Shown one piece after another: positions 56,397 through 64,000 of a stretch of DNA of 64,000 nucleotides. The notes under the pieces were generated by a model. It had not been told where the DNA came from. It saw only the letters and a list, made by a program, of their open reading frames with translations, and did not search any database. Position 1 is the first letter of the stretch. Each line of letters begins with the position of its first letter. The translations under genes were made by a program, and so were the position numbers. Source of the stretch: Candidatus Roizmanbacteria bacterium RIFCSPLOWO2_01_FULL_40_13 (GTDB lineage Bacteria; Patescibacteriota; Microgenomatia; UBA1406; GWC2-37-13); NCBI GenBank assembly GCA_001789745.1, contig MGAN01000004.1, forward strand, positions 1-64,000, in the 5' to 3' direction.

Positions 56397-58099
56397 AAAC
56401 TATTTTTTACTGAATAGACTGTTGTTTTGCTGTTTTCATAAATTTTTTTGGCATTTTTCGGGCTGCATCTTGCCATAATTTTTTCCCCGTCGGGAAAAAT
56501 CTTAACTTCGTAGACGTAATCCACCTCATTAAGAACCGAACAATCTAAATCCTTAACTCTTGTCAACCTGTCTTCATACGAAACGCCTGTTAATCTCAAC
56601 TGCAAAATATTCGCCAGATATAGCTGCTTGCCCGTAAAAGCTGCTACATATGCCGTATCCTCATAAGCAAAGATCTCCCCGGTTTTCAAAATATCTTTCC
56701 ACTTCTTATTGTATAAAGAAGTCAAAACGACACCGTCTGGTTGTTTGCTTAAAAATTTTAAAGCATCTAATTCGCTTTTAGATACGTAGGTTGCTCCGGG
56801 CGCGGTCCGGAAGAATTTAGTCATATCGAAAGTGGTTGGTATGGAAAGCAATATAATCGCAATGACTCCCGCCTTTAATGCCATATTTTTACTATTCCAT
56901 AAATCAAAGGACAATCTGCTTAGATAAATTGTCAGAAGAAAAATCGAATAGTAGAAAAACTGTATCGTGTTCCACCATTCCGCTTTCTGCACTAAAGTAA
57001 CGGTCAATAAAATCGAGAAAACAATCGCCAGGATAACCGCAAAATCAAACTTCCCCAACTGCTTTTTCAAAAGTAAGAACGCTAAATAGAATAATCCGAA
57101 AAAGCGGGTTCCCAGATAAAAAAATAAAAAGATTGCTAGATTCAAGGTCTCAATCGCTATAAGACGGGGACCGATTCCGTGTGCTATTAAAAAATAGCGG
57201 GCATCGGTAAGATTTTGCAGATATACCATATTGGGTGATTCCGTAATTGTATGTACCAAAGCAAAAGGAGCAAAACCGAAAATCGCTCCTGTTTTTAGGG
57301 ATCTTAGGGGGTCGTAAAAAAGTAAAATGCCCCCTATTACAAATAAGCAAATGATAAACAGGTATTTTAATTTAATCCTCATTCCGGGGATGAATAACAT
57401 TACATAAGCTACAACCAAAAATACGCTTATCGCTCCCGCGTAAAACTTCAGGCCTATGATCAAAAATAAGCAGAAGCTGATTAAAAAAAATTTTTTTAGA
57501 CTGACTTCTTTATCTTTTAAAAGAATCAGTATCCAAAGGATTAATAATAAGGAATAAGCAAAGGGGGGGTTTGACATCATGATCATTGCCGGTTGCGGTA
57601 TTTGCGTTGAAGAGTCATTGATGCTGCCCTCATGATAAAGCTTGATTAAATAATAAAAAGATCCGGCAAAATAATTAAAAAAAAGAAAGAAGCCGACAAA
57701 TTTGGGATTGTTCTTGATCATTCTCGCCAAAATAATCAAAAGGCAGGTAAATAAAATGAACCAGATAGCCGGAAGTATCTTAAAATAGCTGACAATCGCC
57801 GGAATTCCGGCTTTTGACAGCAAAAAAATAAACAAATCGAGCAGATAGTTATAGCCGTATAGATTTTCACCGGAAAAGGTGGGCGCGACAAAGGGAAATT
57901 TGTTAAAAGCGACGTTGGCTATAGCCAGATGCCAGATCCCGTCATGACCATGTACACCCCAAAAGTTTATTCCGCACGCAGCCTTAAAACAGAAAAAAGT
58001 TCCGCTCGGGAAGATGATCAACATATATAGCAAGAAGGCTGGAAGGATAACCAAAAGGAGTATTTTATGCTTTTTGCTATAATCAAAGGCAGATTTCAT
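56393..58099 (-). CDS. membrane protein, GT-C-like, duplicate B
   Basis: A 568-residue paralogue of the gene at 54684-56396, with the same order of membrane segments and soluble tail (LKFLSKQPDGVVL, KDLDCSVLNEVDYVYEVK). Side by side with 4-base overlap, they look like a tandem duplication that has diverged well. The 5' end lies next to a palindromic element shared with the divergent GT2. Confidence 0.72.
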   Translation of the reverse strand: MKSAFDYSKKHKILLLVILPAFLLYMLIIFPSGTFFCFKAACGINFWGVHGHDGIWHLAIANVAFNKFPFVAPTFSGENLYGYNYLLDLFIFLLSKAGIPAIVSYFKILPAIWFILFTCLLIILARMIKNNPKFVGFFLFFNYFAGSFYYLIKLYHEGSINDSSTQIPQPAMIMMSNPPFAYSLLLILWILILLKDKEVSLKKFFLISFCLFLIIGLKFYAGAISVFLVVAYVMLFIPGMRIKLKYLFIICLFVIGGILLFYDPLRSLKTGAIFGFAPFALVHTITESPNMVYLQNLTDARYFLIAHGIGPRLIAIETLNLAIFLFFYLGTRFFGLFYLAFLLLKKQLGKFDFAVILAIVFSILLTVTLVQKAEWWNTIQFFYYSIFLLTIYLSRLSFDLWNSKNMALKAGVIAIILLSIPTTFDMTKFFRTAPGATYVSKSELDALKFLSKQPDGVVLTSLYNKKWKDILKTGEIFAYEDTAYVAAFTGKQLYLANILQLRLTGVSYEDRLTRVKDLDCSVLNEVDYVYEVKIFPDGEKIMARCSPKNAKKIYENSKTTVYSVKNSL

Positions 58100-58111
58100 T
58101 TTTTTAATTTT

Positions 58112-58218
58112 TTCATCCCAAGCGGAGCCGAGAGATCTCTCAATTTATTTGAGCAGTATTTACTTGCTTTTGAGAGAACTCGCATTCGCGAGAGATGTTT
58201 TACTGCGTTCAACATGAC
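58112..58218. repeat. GTCATCC-type element, long form, supplying a start codon
   Basis: TTCATCCCAAGCGGAGCC to TTCAACATGAC, with CTCGCATTCGCGAGAGATG. Shares its interior with the copies at 36343 and 46543. The ATG at 58214 belongs to the right end. Confidence 0.7.
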
Positions 58219-59098
58219 AATTGGAAAACTGGCCTTAATCAACGTCGTCTACGAGAATTATACTGTACTTGACGGATTCTTAGACAGTCTACGTAAACAA
58301 ACAAATAAAAATTACTTTTTATACAATATCGATGTTTCTCCGCAGCGAAAAATAATCAAATTAGACGGAATTGCCGGAATAACAATTCCGGCTAAAAATA
58401 AAGGCTATGCCCATGGAATAAATTGCGGATTAAAAAATGCTTTAAAAGACGGTTACAAATATTTTTGTATCTTAAACAATGATATTTATTTTGAGGAGGA
58501 TTTTGTCAAAAAATGCATTAAATCAACCTCCAGTCACGTCTCCGCAATAATCGGGGGAAAAATCTATTATGCCCCTGGCTACGAGTATCATCAAAACAGG
58601 TATAAAAAATCCGACCTCGGTAAAATCATCTGGTATGCAGGAGGATTCGTCGACTGGAATCACGCCATGACACCTCATATCGGGGTAGATGAAATAGATA
58701 AAGGACAGTTTGATAAATTTAAAAAGATTGATTTCGTCAATGGCTCGCTCATGCTTTATGACAAAAGCGTCCATGAAAAGATTGGGTTCTGGAATGAAAG
58801 TTATTTTCTCTACTTTGAGGATGCGGATTTTTGTGTCAGGGCAAAAAGAGCCGGTATTAATCTTTATTTCGACCCCTCAATTGTCATTTGGCACAAAATC
58901 TCACAATCAACCGGCGGATCAGGTTCCCCAATCCATCAAAAATTTCAAAATAAGAACAGATTGAAATTTGGTTTGAAATACGCTCCTTTCCGGACAAAAC
59001 TCCACCTCCTAAAAAATTATTTATTAAATCAATATCATTCCGCACCTGCCCGGCTCAATGAAACCGATAGACGAAGTTGGGATGCGGAATCTATATAA
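58214..59098 (+). CDS. glycosyltransferase family 2 (rhamnosyltransferase-like)
   Basis: A 294-residue GT2 from the ATG at 58214. LALINVVYENYTVLDGFLDSL (6-26), CILNNDIYFEEDFV (about 89-102) with the NND site, NGSLMLYDKSV (about 175-185) and YFLYFEDADFCVRAKRAG (about 197-214) are typical of dTDP-rhamnosyltransferase/WbbL-like enzymes. The start codon and upstream frame come from a repeat element, and the C-terminal 20 residues (from HSAPARLNE) come from the next element, so both ends of this protein have been set by repeats. Confidence 0.85.
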   Translation: MTIGKLALINVVYENYTVLDGFLDSLRKQTNKNYFLYNIDVSPQRKIIKLDGIAGITIPAKNKGYAHGINCGLKNALKDGYKYFCILNNDIYFEEDFVKKCIKSTSSHVSAIIGGKIYYAPGYEYHQNRYKKSDLGKIIWYAGGFVDWNHAMTPHIGVDEIDKGQFDKFKKIDFVNGSLMLYDKSVHEKIGFWNESYFLYFEDADFCVRAKRAGINLYFDPSIVIWHKISQSTGGSGSPIHQKFQNKNRLKFGLKYAPFRTKLHLLKNYLLNQYHSAPARLNETDRRSWDAESI

Positions 59099-59134
59099 TT
59101 TAACTTCTGGATTCCCGCTTAAGCGGGAATGGCA
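59034..59134. repeat. GTCATTC-type element supplying gene ends
   Basis: ATCATTCCGCAC to GCGGGAATGGC with a CCCGCTTAAGCGGG palindrome. Gives the C-terminus of the GT2 and the ATG (59129) of the next gene. Confidence 0.7.
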
Positions 59135-60532
59135 ATCATGCGCAAAAATCTTTTCCTCCTTTTATTTTTGGGATTGATTTTTCGTATCTTTATCAGTTTC
59201 CAGACCTTCAGCGGCGACGTAACCAACCATATGATCTGGGGTGAAGATGCCGTGAGAAATGGATTTTCTGGATTTTATGACCGAAACTTCGAAAAACTCT
59301 ATGGTCATACATCAGCTAATTATCCTCCATTAATTATCCTGATTTTCGCTTTACTTTATCAAGTTAAGAATTGGATATATCAGTTGGCCTGGTTTTTGAA
59401 TCTTCATGTTCCTGTCTTTCCTTCTAATTTAATTTATTTTCTGCAGAATTTTAATTACTTTCCCTACCTGCTTAAACTTCCGGCAATACTGGCTGACATT
59501 GGCATTGCCTACATATCTTATCTACTTATTAAAAAAATTAATGACAAAAACCGGTCGATCAGCAATATAGTATCTATTTTAGTACTTTTTAATCCCGCCT
59601 ATTTTTATAATAGCGCTTACTGGGGCCAGATAGATTCTATCCCGCTTTTTTTTGTCTTGTCCTCCTTTTATTATCTTATTTTTAGAAGTAAAACTGTTTT
59701 GTCTTGGGGTTTATTTACCTTAGGATTGCTCTCCAAACAGACAGCGATTATTTTTGCTCCGCTATTTCTAATTACACAGTATGTCATCCGGAACGAAGTG
59801 AAGAATCCAACTCCGGTTAAATCGGTGCGTAATAAAAATCTCCGGACATCAATAATTAATTCCGCTTTTATCTTTTGGCTTTTTTTTCTCCCTTTTTATA
59901 AAACCGGCAATATTATTACGTTTCCTTTATCAATCTACCTGAACAAAATCCTTCTTGTTTCCGGAATTCCTTATACTTCAAATCATGCATTTAATTTTTG
60001 GTACCTGTTAACCGGATCACGCGCCACTCTTGCCTCGAAAATTTTTTTATTTTCGCTTTCATATGAGATTTGGGGGTATATGATTGTGGGTGTCTTAAGT
60101 TTATTTATCCTTATTAGACTTATTTGTCATTCCTGCCTGATTGCCCCTCGAAGCCCGAATAACGAAGCGGCGTTCAGAATGGTTTTTTCAATAAAAGTGT
60201 TTTATGCCGGATGTCTCCTCTCTCTGGCTTCTTTTCTTTTTCTTACTAAAATACACGAAAGACACTTGATTCTCGCGCTCCCTTTTTTACTGATTGCTTC
60301 TATCAAGAATAAATATCTCCTTATCTCTTATCTCTTTATCTCATTATTTAGTTTTGTCAATATGTACCATAATTGGTGGTCGCCAAAGTTCCCTGTTCTA
60401 AAAAATATTTTACAAAGCGATATTTTTCTTAAAATAATAACTCTTACCCTTATTCAAGTCTTTGTTTTATTGTTATTTAAGTATATGAAGTTAAGCAAAA
60501 GTAAAGCGGCGAAAAATGTCTCTCAGGAATAA
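59129..60532 (+). CDS. GT-C mannosyltransferase-like membrane protein with repeat insertions
   Basis: A 467-residue polytopic protein. TNHMIWGEDAVRNGFSGFYD (about 31-50) and SANYPPLIILIF (about 60-71) match GT-C mannosyltransferases of the PIG-M/GT87 type, followed by WGQIDSIPLFFVL and LLSKQTAIIFAP, hallmark motifs of that group. Two elements (59783-59832, 60126-60182) are translated in frame as IRNEVKNPTPVKS and SCLIAPRSPNNEAAF. Start ATG at 59129 comes from a repeat; an ATG at 59138 is equally possible. Confidence 0.8.
   Translation: MAIMRKNLFLLLFLGLIFRIFISFQTFSGDVTNHMIWGEDAVRNGFSGFYDRNFEKLYGHTSANYPPLIILIFALLYQVKNWIYQLAWFLNLHVPVFPSNLIYFLQNFNYFPYLLKLPAILADIGIAYISYLLIKKINDKNRSISNIVSILVLFNPAYFYNSAYWGQIDSIPLFFVLSSFYYLIFRSKTVLSWGLFTLGLLSKQTAIIFAPLFLITQYVIRNEVKNPTPVKSVRNKNLRTSIINSAFIFWLFFLPFYKTGNIITFPLSIYLNKILLVSGIPYTSNHAFNFWYLLTGSRATLASKIFLFSLSYEIWGYMIVGVLSLFILIRLICHSCLIAPRSPNNEAAFRMVFSIKVFYAGCLLSLASFLFLTKIHERHLILALPFLLIASIKNKYLLISYLFISLFSFVNMYHNWWSPKFPVLKNILQSDIFLKIITLTLIQVFVLLLFKYMKLSKSKAAKNVSQE
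59783..59832. repeat. GTCATCC-type element inside a GT-C gene
   Basis: GTCATCCGGAACG at the left; shortened right part with ACTCCGG. In frame. Confidence 0.6.
60126..60182. repeat. GTCATTC-type element inside a GT-C gene
   Basis: GTCATTCCTGCC to TTCAGAATGG with CTCGAAGCCCGAATAACGAAG inside. In frame. Confidence 0.65.
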
Positions 60533-60538
60533 AAAATT

Positions 60539-62197
60539 TCAATTAATATAACCATGGTTCTTCAATTTCATTAATATTTCGTCTTTTTCCGAATTTAGGA
60601 TATAAAGATGCTTATCTATTTTAAAAGATGATGGACTTTTGAGAATTTTTAATCCTTCAAATTCCTCAAGCAAAGTATAACCGCTTCTCATCCAGTCAAG
60701 AAGAAAACTGCCAAACTCATATGTTGGAGTCCCGAATATTCCGGTATCGGTCTTAAAAATTATGACTTTGGGCGGATTTTTGGCAAAATCCGATATAAAA
60801 TTATTTTTTATATAGTCGCTCTGACCATACTGCGGAAGCATGATATAGTAGCGCCCTGGAATCCTACCTTTTTTAACAAAAAAGGACTCATGAGGTTCAT
60901 ATGGCCCGACCCAATAATTGTCTCCTTCTTCAAGAATCTCATCTAAAAAATCTGCGGTAAAAGACTTATCCATTATTGAGGGCATTTTTTGCGTATATCT
61001 CAGATACCATTTGTCATAAGTATTTTTCAGCAAAAAGACGAATGAGAAAAATAAATAAACTCCCAATATTAATCTGACGATTCTTTTAATATCCGCCTGC
61101 AAAACGCTTTCTAATTTACTTCCGTTGGTAGCTATCAAAAAATATACAGCGCTTATCACTCCCAACAACAGAAATACCCCAATTTGATAATCGGTTTCTT
61201 TAAACTCCTGCATATTTCCCCGGGGCGCGGAAAACGATAGCAGTAAAAAAAATATCGCTCCCTGCACAAATCTTTTTTTTAATAATATTATCAACAGGAC
61301 AAAGCTTCCCAAAATTGCAGTCAACCCAATTGGAAGATACAAATTCAAGTCTTTGATAGTGGTAAGCTTGCTTAAATACTTTCCCCAAAAATTGTAGATT
61401 AAAGTAAAGCCAAACTTTAGCGGATTAAAAAACCTGCCTTTAGTATAGTTTGGAATATCAATATAAAAATCCGTATTATAAATGACATTGGCAAAATAAA
61501 AATCCGCTAGACTTTTAGTCAAAAGAAGATAAATAAAATAGCCAAGGTACGGTAAAGCTGCAATTAGACAATAACGAAGCATCTTTCTCAAATCAGTTTT
61601 TAAATGGTACAACTGCCAGAGATACAAAACTAATCCCGCATAGATATAGGTTAAGGAGGTTAAAACTAGACAAAAAGTCAGAATCGAGGTGACGATACTT
61701 AATCTGATATTAATATTTTTGCTATCCGACTGAGCAAGCAGAAGCCAAAAAATAAGCGAGAAAAGTAAAGCTGCCAAACTGTCTGCCAAATAAAGATGCA
61801 GCCAAAAGTATACAGCAAGAAGCGGATATATAAGAAAAAATAATAGATATCCCTTGTAAAGCTTCACTGAGTTTTTTCTTATCCAAATACCTAATATCCC
61901 CAGCGATAAAAATGCCAGAATAGACCAGAGTAGTCTAAAAGCCACAAAAGATTTTTGTGTAAAAATCATTATCAAAGCTCCCAAATACCAAGCAAAAGGC
62001 ATATGATGATTAAAAAAATCTCTAAACGGAACAAACCCTTGTTTGACAAATGTTGCTCCCATTAGGTTCGAAAATCCATCAGGATATGAAACATAAGTTG
62101 CGTTAATTAGGAAGAATAATAATGACAGGAGATAAATTACTGCTTCTACAAATGCAATTTTTCTGATTTTCAAAAATCTAATTATTCTTTTTAACAT
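60539..62197 (-). CDS. GT-C membrane glycosyltransferase (GT39-like)
   Basis: A 552-residue polytopic protein. FVPFRDFFNHHMPFAWYLG (about 55-73) is the P-(F/Y)-RDFF-xHH-P motif common in bacterial GT39-type membrane proteins, with the catalytic-type Asp. Membrane segments run to about residue 395; the soluble tail (ILEEGDNYWVGPYEP) follows. Its start overlaps the upstream gene's end by 20 bases. Confidence 0.77.
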   Translation of the reverse strand: MLKRIIRFLKIRKIAFVEAVIYLLSLLFFLINATYVSYPDGFSNLMGATFVKQGFVPFRDFFNHHMPFAWYLGALIMIFTQKSFVAFRLLWSILAFLSLGILGIWIRKNSVKLYKGYLLFFLIYPLLAVYFWLHLYLADSLAALLFSLIFWLLLAQSDSKNINIRLSIVTSILTFCLVLTSLTYIYAGLVLYLWQLYHLKTDLRKMLRYCLIAALPYLGYFIYLLLTKSLADFYFANVIYNTDFYIDIPNYTKGRFFNPLKFGFTLIYNFWGKYLSKLTTIKDLNLYLPIGLTAILGSFVLLIILLKKRFVQGAIFFLLLSFSAPRGNMQEFKETDYQIGVFLLLGVISAVYFLIATNGSKLESVLQADIKRIVRLILGVYLFFSFVFLLKNTYDKWYLRYTQKMPSIMDKSFTADFLDEILEEGDNYWVGPYEPHESFFVKKGRIPGRYYIMLPQYGQSDYIKNNFISDFAKNPPKVIIFKTDTGIFGTPTYEFGSFLLDWMRSGYTLLEEFEGLKILKSPSSFKIDKHLYILNSEKDEILMKLKNHGYIN

Positions 62198-63266
62198 TAT
62201 GCAAATATCTGAATTTTAAGAAAATTAGCTGTATGACATTGGCAACAAAGAAGATAATTATAATTGAGTGTTTTAAATTTATCTTCTCTACCGTATCCCA
62301 ACCGCCGAGCCTTATATAAGGATAATAAGAAAGTAGCAAACCTAAGAAAAAAATGTCCAATCGATTAATCGAACGAATAATAGGTAAGAATATAAATAAA
62401 TTAAGAAAATACCAGGGTTGGATCTCCGACTTTAAAGATAGATAAATTAAGATTCCTCCGGTGAAGGCAAAAATAATCTTATTCCAAATTAATTTTTGCT
62501 TACTTAAAAAAACTATCGGCAAGGTAATAAATTTGATACCCGTGGAAAGTAATAATAAAAGTCTTGCATTAAACTGCAATTTGGAAACTAATAAATAGTA
62601 GATACCGATAATTGCCAAAGCCACCGCGATTAAGTCATTGTGTGAATTGACCAACCCCTCTATTAATAACAAAGGATTGGTGGCAAAAAAAACTGCGGCT
62701 TTTTTATCGAGTTTTGCCAGATAGTAAACTGCCAATATGTAAAACCCTGCGAATGTCAGTTTGAAGAAGAAAAAACTCAAGATAAATTTCCCTAAGCTTA
62801 AAAAGGATGGAACTAAGCTAATCAGTAAAAATACCGGACCGTAAGGGTAAGTTCTATGTGTCCAGTGCATAAATCTTAACCATGGGTCTGAAGGAAAATC
62901 CAAGGCCTTTTTGAGATAAGGGTTATGATTGTAATAAGTCACAATCCGCGCATCGAAGAGATAGTTAAAAAAATCATGTGATAGTAAAGGGTAAGAAATA
63001 AGTAACACTCCACTAATCAATAAAGCAATTTTTAACGGATTAAAACCTTTATGCTTTTTTAAAAAGTAGAGGTGAAATATAAAAAGCAAAATGATTAAAG
63101 ATAGATAAACAAACCAGGAGAGATCTCTTTGATAATAGCCAAAATAAACCATCTTTGCTCGAAAAATTTCCCACCAGTGAGTTTGAAAGAAAGTAAGATT
63201 AGGATCGATTAAGGAGTAAGAATAAACGGATAAAAAAAATAATATTATTGAATAAATTATCAGCAT
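62178..63266 (-). CDS. GT-C mannosyltransferase-like membrane protein (GT87/MptB-like)
   Basis: A 362-residue polytopic protein. LLSHDFFNYLFDARIVTYYNHNPY (about 95-118), THRTYPYGPVFLLIS (about 135-149) and NPLLLIEGLVNSHNDLI (about 197-213) are the conserved loops of polyprenyl-phosphomannose-dependent mannosyltransferases such as MptA/MptB. Starts within the upstream stop (one-base ATG/TAA overlap). Confidence 0.82.
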   Translation of the reverse strand: MLIIYSIILFFLSVYSYSLIDPNLTFFQTHWWEIFRAKMVYFGYYQRDLSWFVYLSLIILLFIFHLYFLKKHKGFNPLKIALLISGVLLISYPLLSHDFFNYLFDARIVTYYNHNPYLKKALDFPSDPWLRFMHWTHRTYPYGPVFLLISLVPSFLSLGKFILSFFFFKLTFAGFYILAVYYLAKLDKKAAVFFATNPLLLIEGLVNSHNDLIAVALAIIGIYYLLVSKLQFNARLLLLLSTGIKFITLPIVFLSKQKLIWNKIIFAFTGGILIYLSLKSEIQPWYFLNLFIFLPIIRSINRLDIFFLGLLLSYYPYIRLGGWDTVEKINLKHSIIIIFFVANVIQLIFLKFRYLHNVKKNN

Positions 63267-64000
63267 TATGGATTTGTCAGAATGGAAAACGAGTTGTTTT
63301 TTTCCAGCAGTTTATAAGCGATATTTTTACTTTCCAAATCGTCAACCACCCAATTGCGGGTAATGACGACAAAATTCTTCATATCCGATTGCATAAACTT
63401 TTCCAAAGTTTTTTTATCATCCGACAGATAAGCCAGGGGTTGGACGCTTTGACCGGAATAAAAGACTGCAATCGGCAGGTAATCGTCGTCCAGAAAAATC
63501 GGTTTATCATATTTGGCAGCCGCTTGCGAAATTGCCACATCATCCGGTATCCACTTATTGGCTGGAAATACTTCAGGGTAAAAAATCTTTATTTGGATGA
63601 AAGAAATGTAAAGAAAAAACAATAAATATAGAAAATGTGTCATTCCGGGGAGAAGCGGGACGGCGACTCCGGAATCGTTGTTTAAATCGGGATGCACTCT
63701 CGGGTACCGGCCGGTACCTGATCGCTTACCAGAATGACGCGAAATAATCCGAATCAAAATATGATTAGCCAGGAGCGCTCCTTCATACATTCCAACCGCG
63801 ACAATAAAACTTAATGGCAGATAAACCGGTATCAAATGCCAAAGCTCAGTCTCTTTGGCAGTCAAGAAAGGATAAAGGATAACGAAATTCCACAAAATTA
63901 AGAAGAAAATATTTTTTTTAATAAATTTGAACGTGATGAATATAAATCCCAAAGACGCAATCCAAATGTAATACCATTTCCGCACACCCATATGCAGATA
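63266..64000 (-). CDS. membrane glycosyltransferase, 5' end outside window, with in-frame repeat
   Basis: The frame stays open to the right edge (three codons beyond the last ATG), and GT39-like proteins are normally about 500 residues, so this is probably the C-terminal half of a longer gene. Visible: membrane segments, a TAKETELWHLIPVYLPL loop typical of GT39 enzymes (with the conserved Trp-His), a repeat-coded stretch SRHSGKRSGTGRYPRVHP...LLPGMTHF (63640-63739), one more helix and a soluble tail. Confidence 0.75.
   Translation of the reverse strand, partial: YLHMGVRKWYYIWIASLGFIFITFKFIKKNIFFLILWNFVILYPFLTAKETELWHLIPVYLPLSFIVAVGMYEGALLANHILIRIISRHSGKRSGTGRYPRVHPDLNNDSGVAVPLLPGMTHFLYLLFFLYISFIQIKIFYPEVFPANKWIPDDVAISQAAAKYDKPIFLDDDYLPIAVFYSGQSVQPLAYLSDDKKTLEKFMQSDMKNFVVITRNWVVDDLESKNIAYKLLEKNNSFSILTNP
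63640..63739. repeat. GTCATTC-type element inside a GT-C gene
   Basis: GTCATTCCGGGG to TACCAGAATGAC with a GGGTACCGGCCGGTACC palindrome inside, like the copies at 43592 and 49650. In frame with its host. Confidence 0.75.

Overview
The window looks like a piece of a Candidate Phyla Radiation (Patescibacteria) chromosome, most likely in the Microgenomates area. This is inferred from the AT-rich, tightly packed genes, the many GT-C membrane glycosyltransferases and GT2/GT4 enzymes, the TasA/SipW and sortase surface genes, four-helix-bundle and RAYT genes, and scattered tRNAs; no 16S gene is present to confirm it. Both ends of the window cut through genes.

Layout. 1-6.9 kb: the end of a PT-rich surface protein, tRNA-Cys and tRNA-Ser, an alpha/beta hydrolase, then a nucleotide-handling run (HAD phosphatase, HD-thymidylate kinase fusion, thymidine kinase, P-loop protein, Nudix) and tRNA-Gly. 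6.9-14.1 kb: an apparent uronan (alginate-like) operon, read leftward from a good promoter. It holds a nucleotide-sugar 6-dehydrogenase, one protein joining a processive GT2 synthase, a LysM domain and an AlgG-type C5-epimerase, and a parallel beta-helix protein. Next to it are an FN3-like secreted protein and a glycoside-hydrolase-like secreted protein. 14.1-26 kb: a leftward glycan cluster with GT-C enzymes, GT2s, a kinase-GT2 fusion, a Wzx-type flippase and a 994-residue GT2-GT4 fusion. 26-31 kb: cell-surface assembly, with a sortase beside a substrate ending in an LAATG sorting signal, then TasA-like, SipW-type signal peptidase and two lamin-tail-domain proteins. 31-36.3 kb: a RAYT transposase between REP palindromes, tRNA-Phe, a complete tRNA-Ile nested inside the anticodon loop of another tRNA, a broken peptide deformylase, an IPP-isomerase-like Nudix, tRNA-Ala, tRNA-Arg, uppP, a GT4 and mutM. 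36.4-39.4 kb: a MacAB-like ABC efflux set. 39.4-64 kb: a long run of GT-C membrane proteins with interspersed GT2s and a second flippase.

How the parts fit. The GT2, GT4, GT-C, flippase and UppP genes together suggest heavy investment in polyprenyl-linked cell-surface glycans. The uronan operon would add a secreted acidic polymer, and the sortase, TasA and LTD genes would provide protein fibres and anchors.

Two repeat systems run through everything. The first is a REP family with core AACC-NNCGA-GGTT, matched to the RAYT. The second is an abundant set of about 20 palindromic elements with GTCATYC...GAATGAC ends, many of them read in frame inside proteins or supplying start codons.
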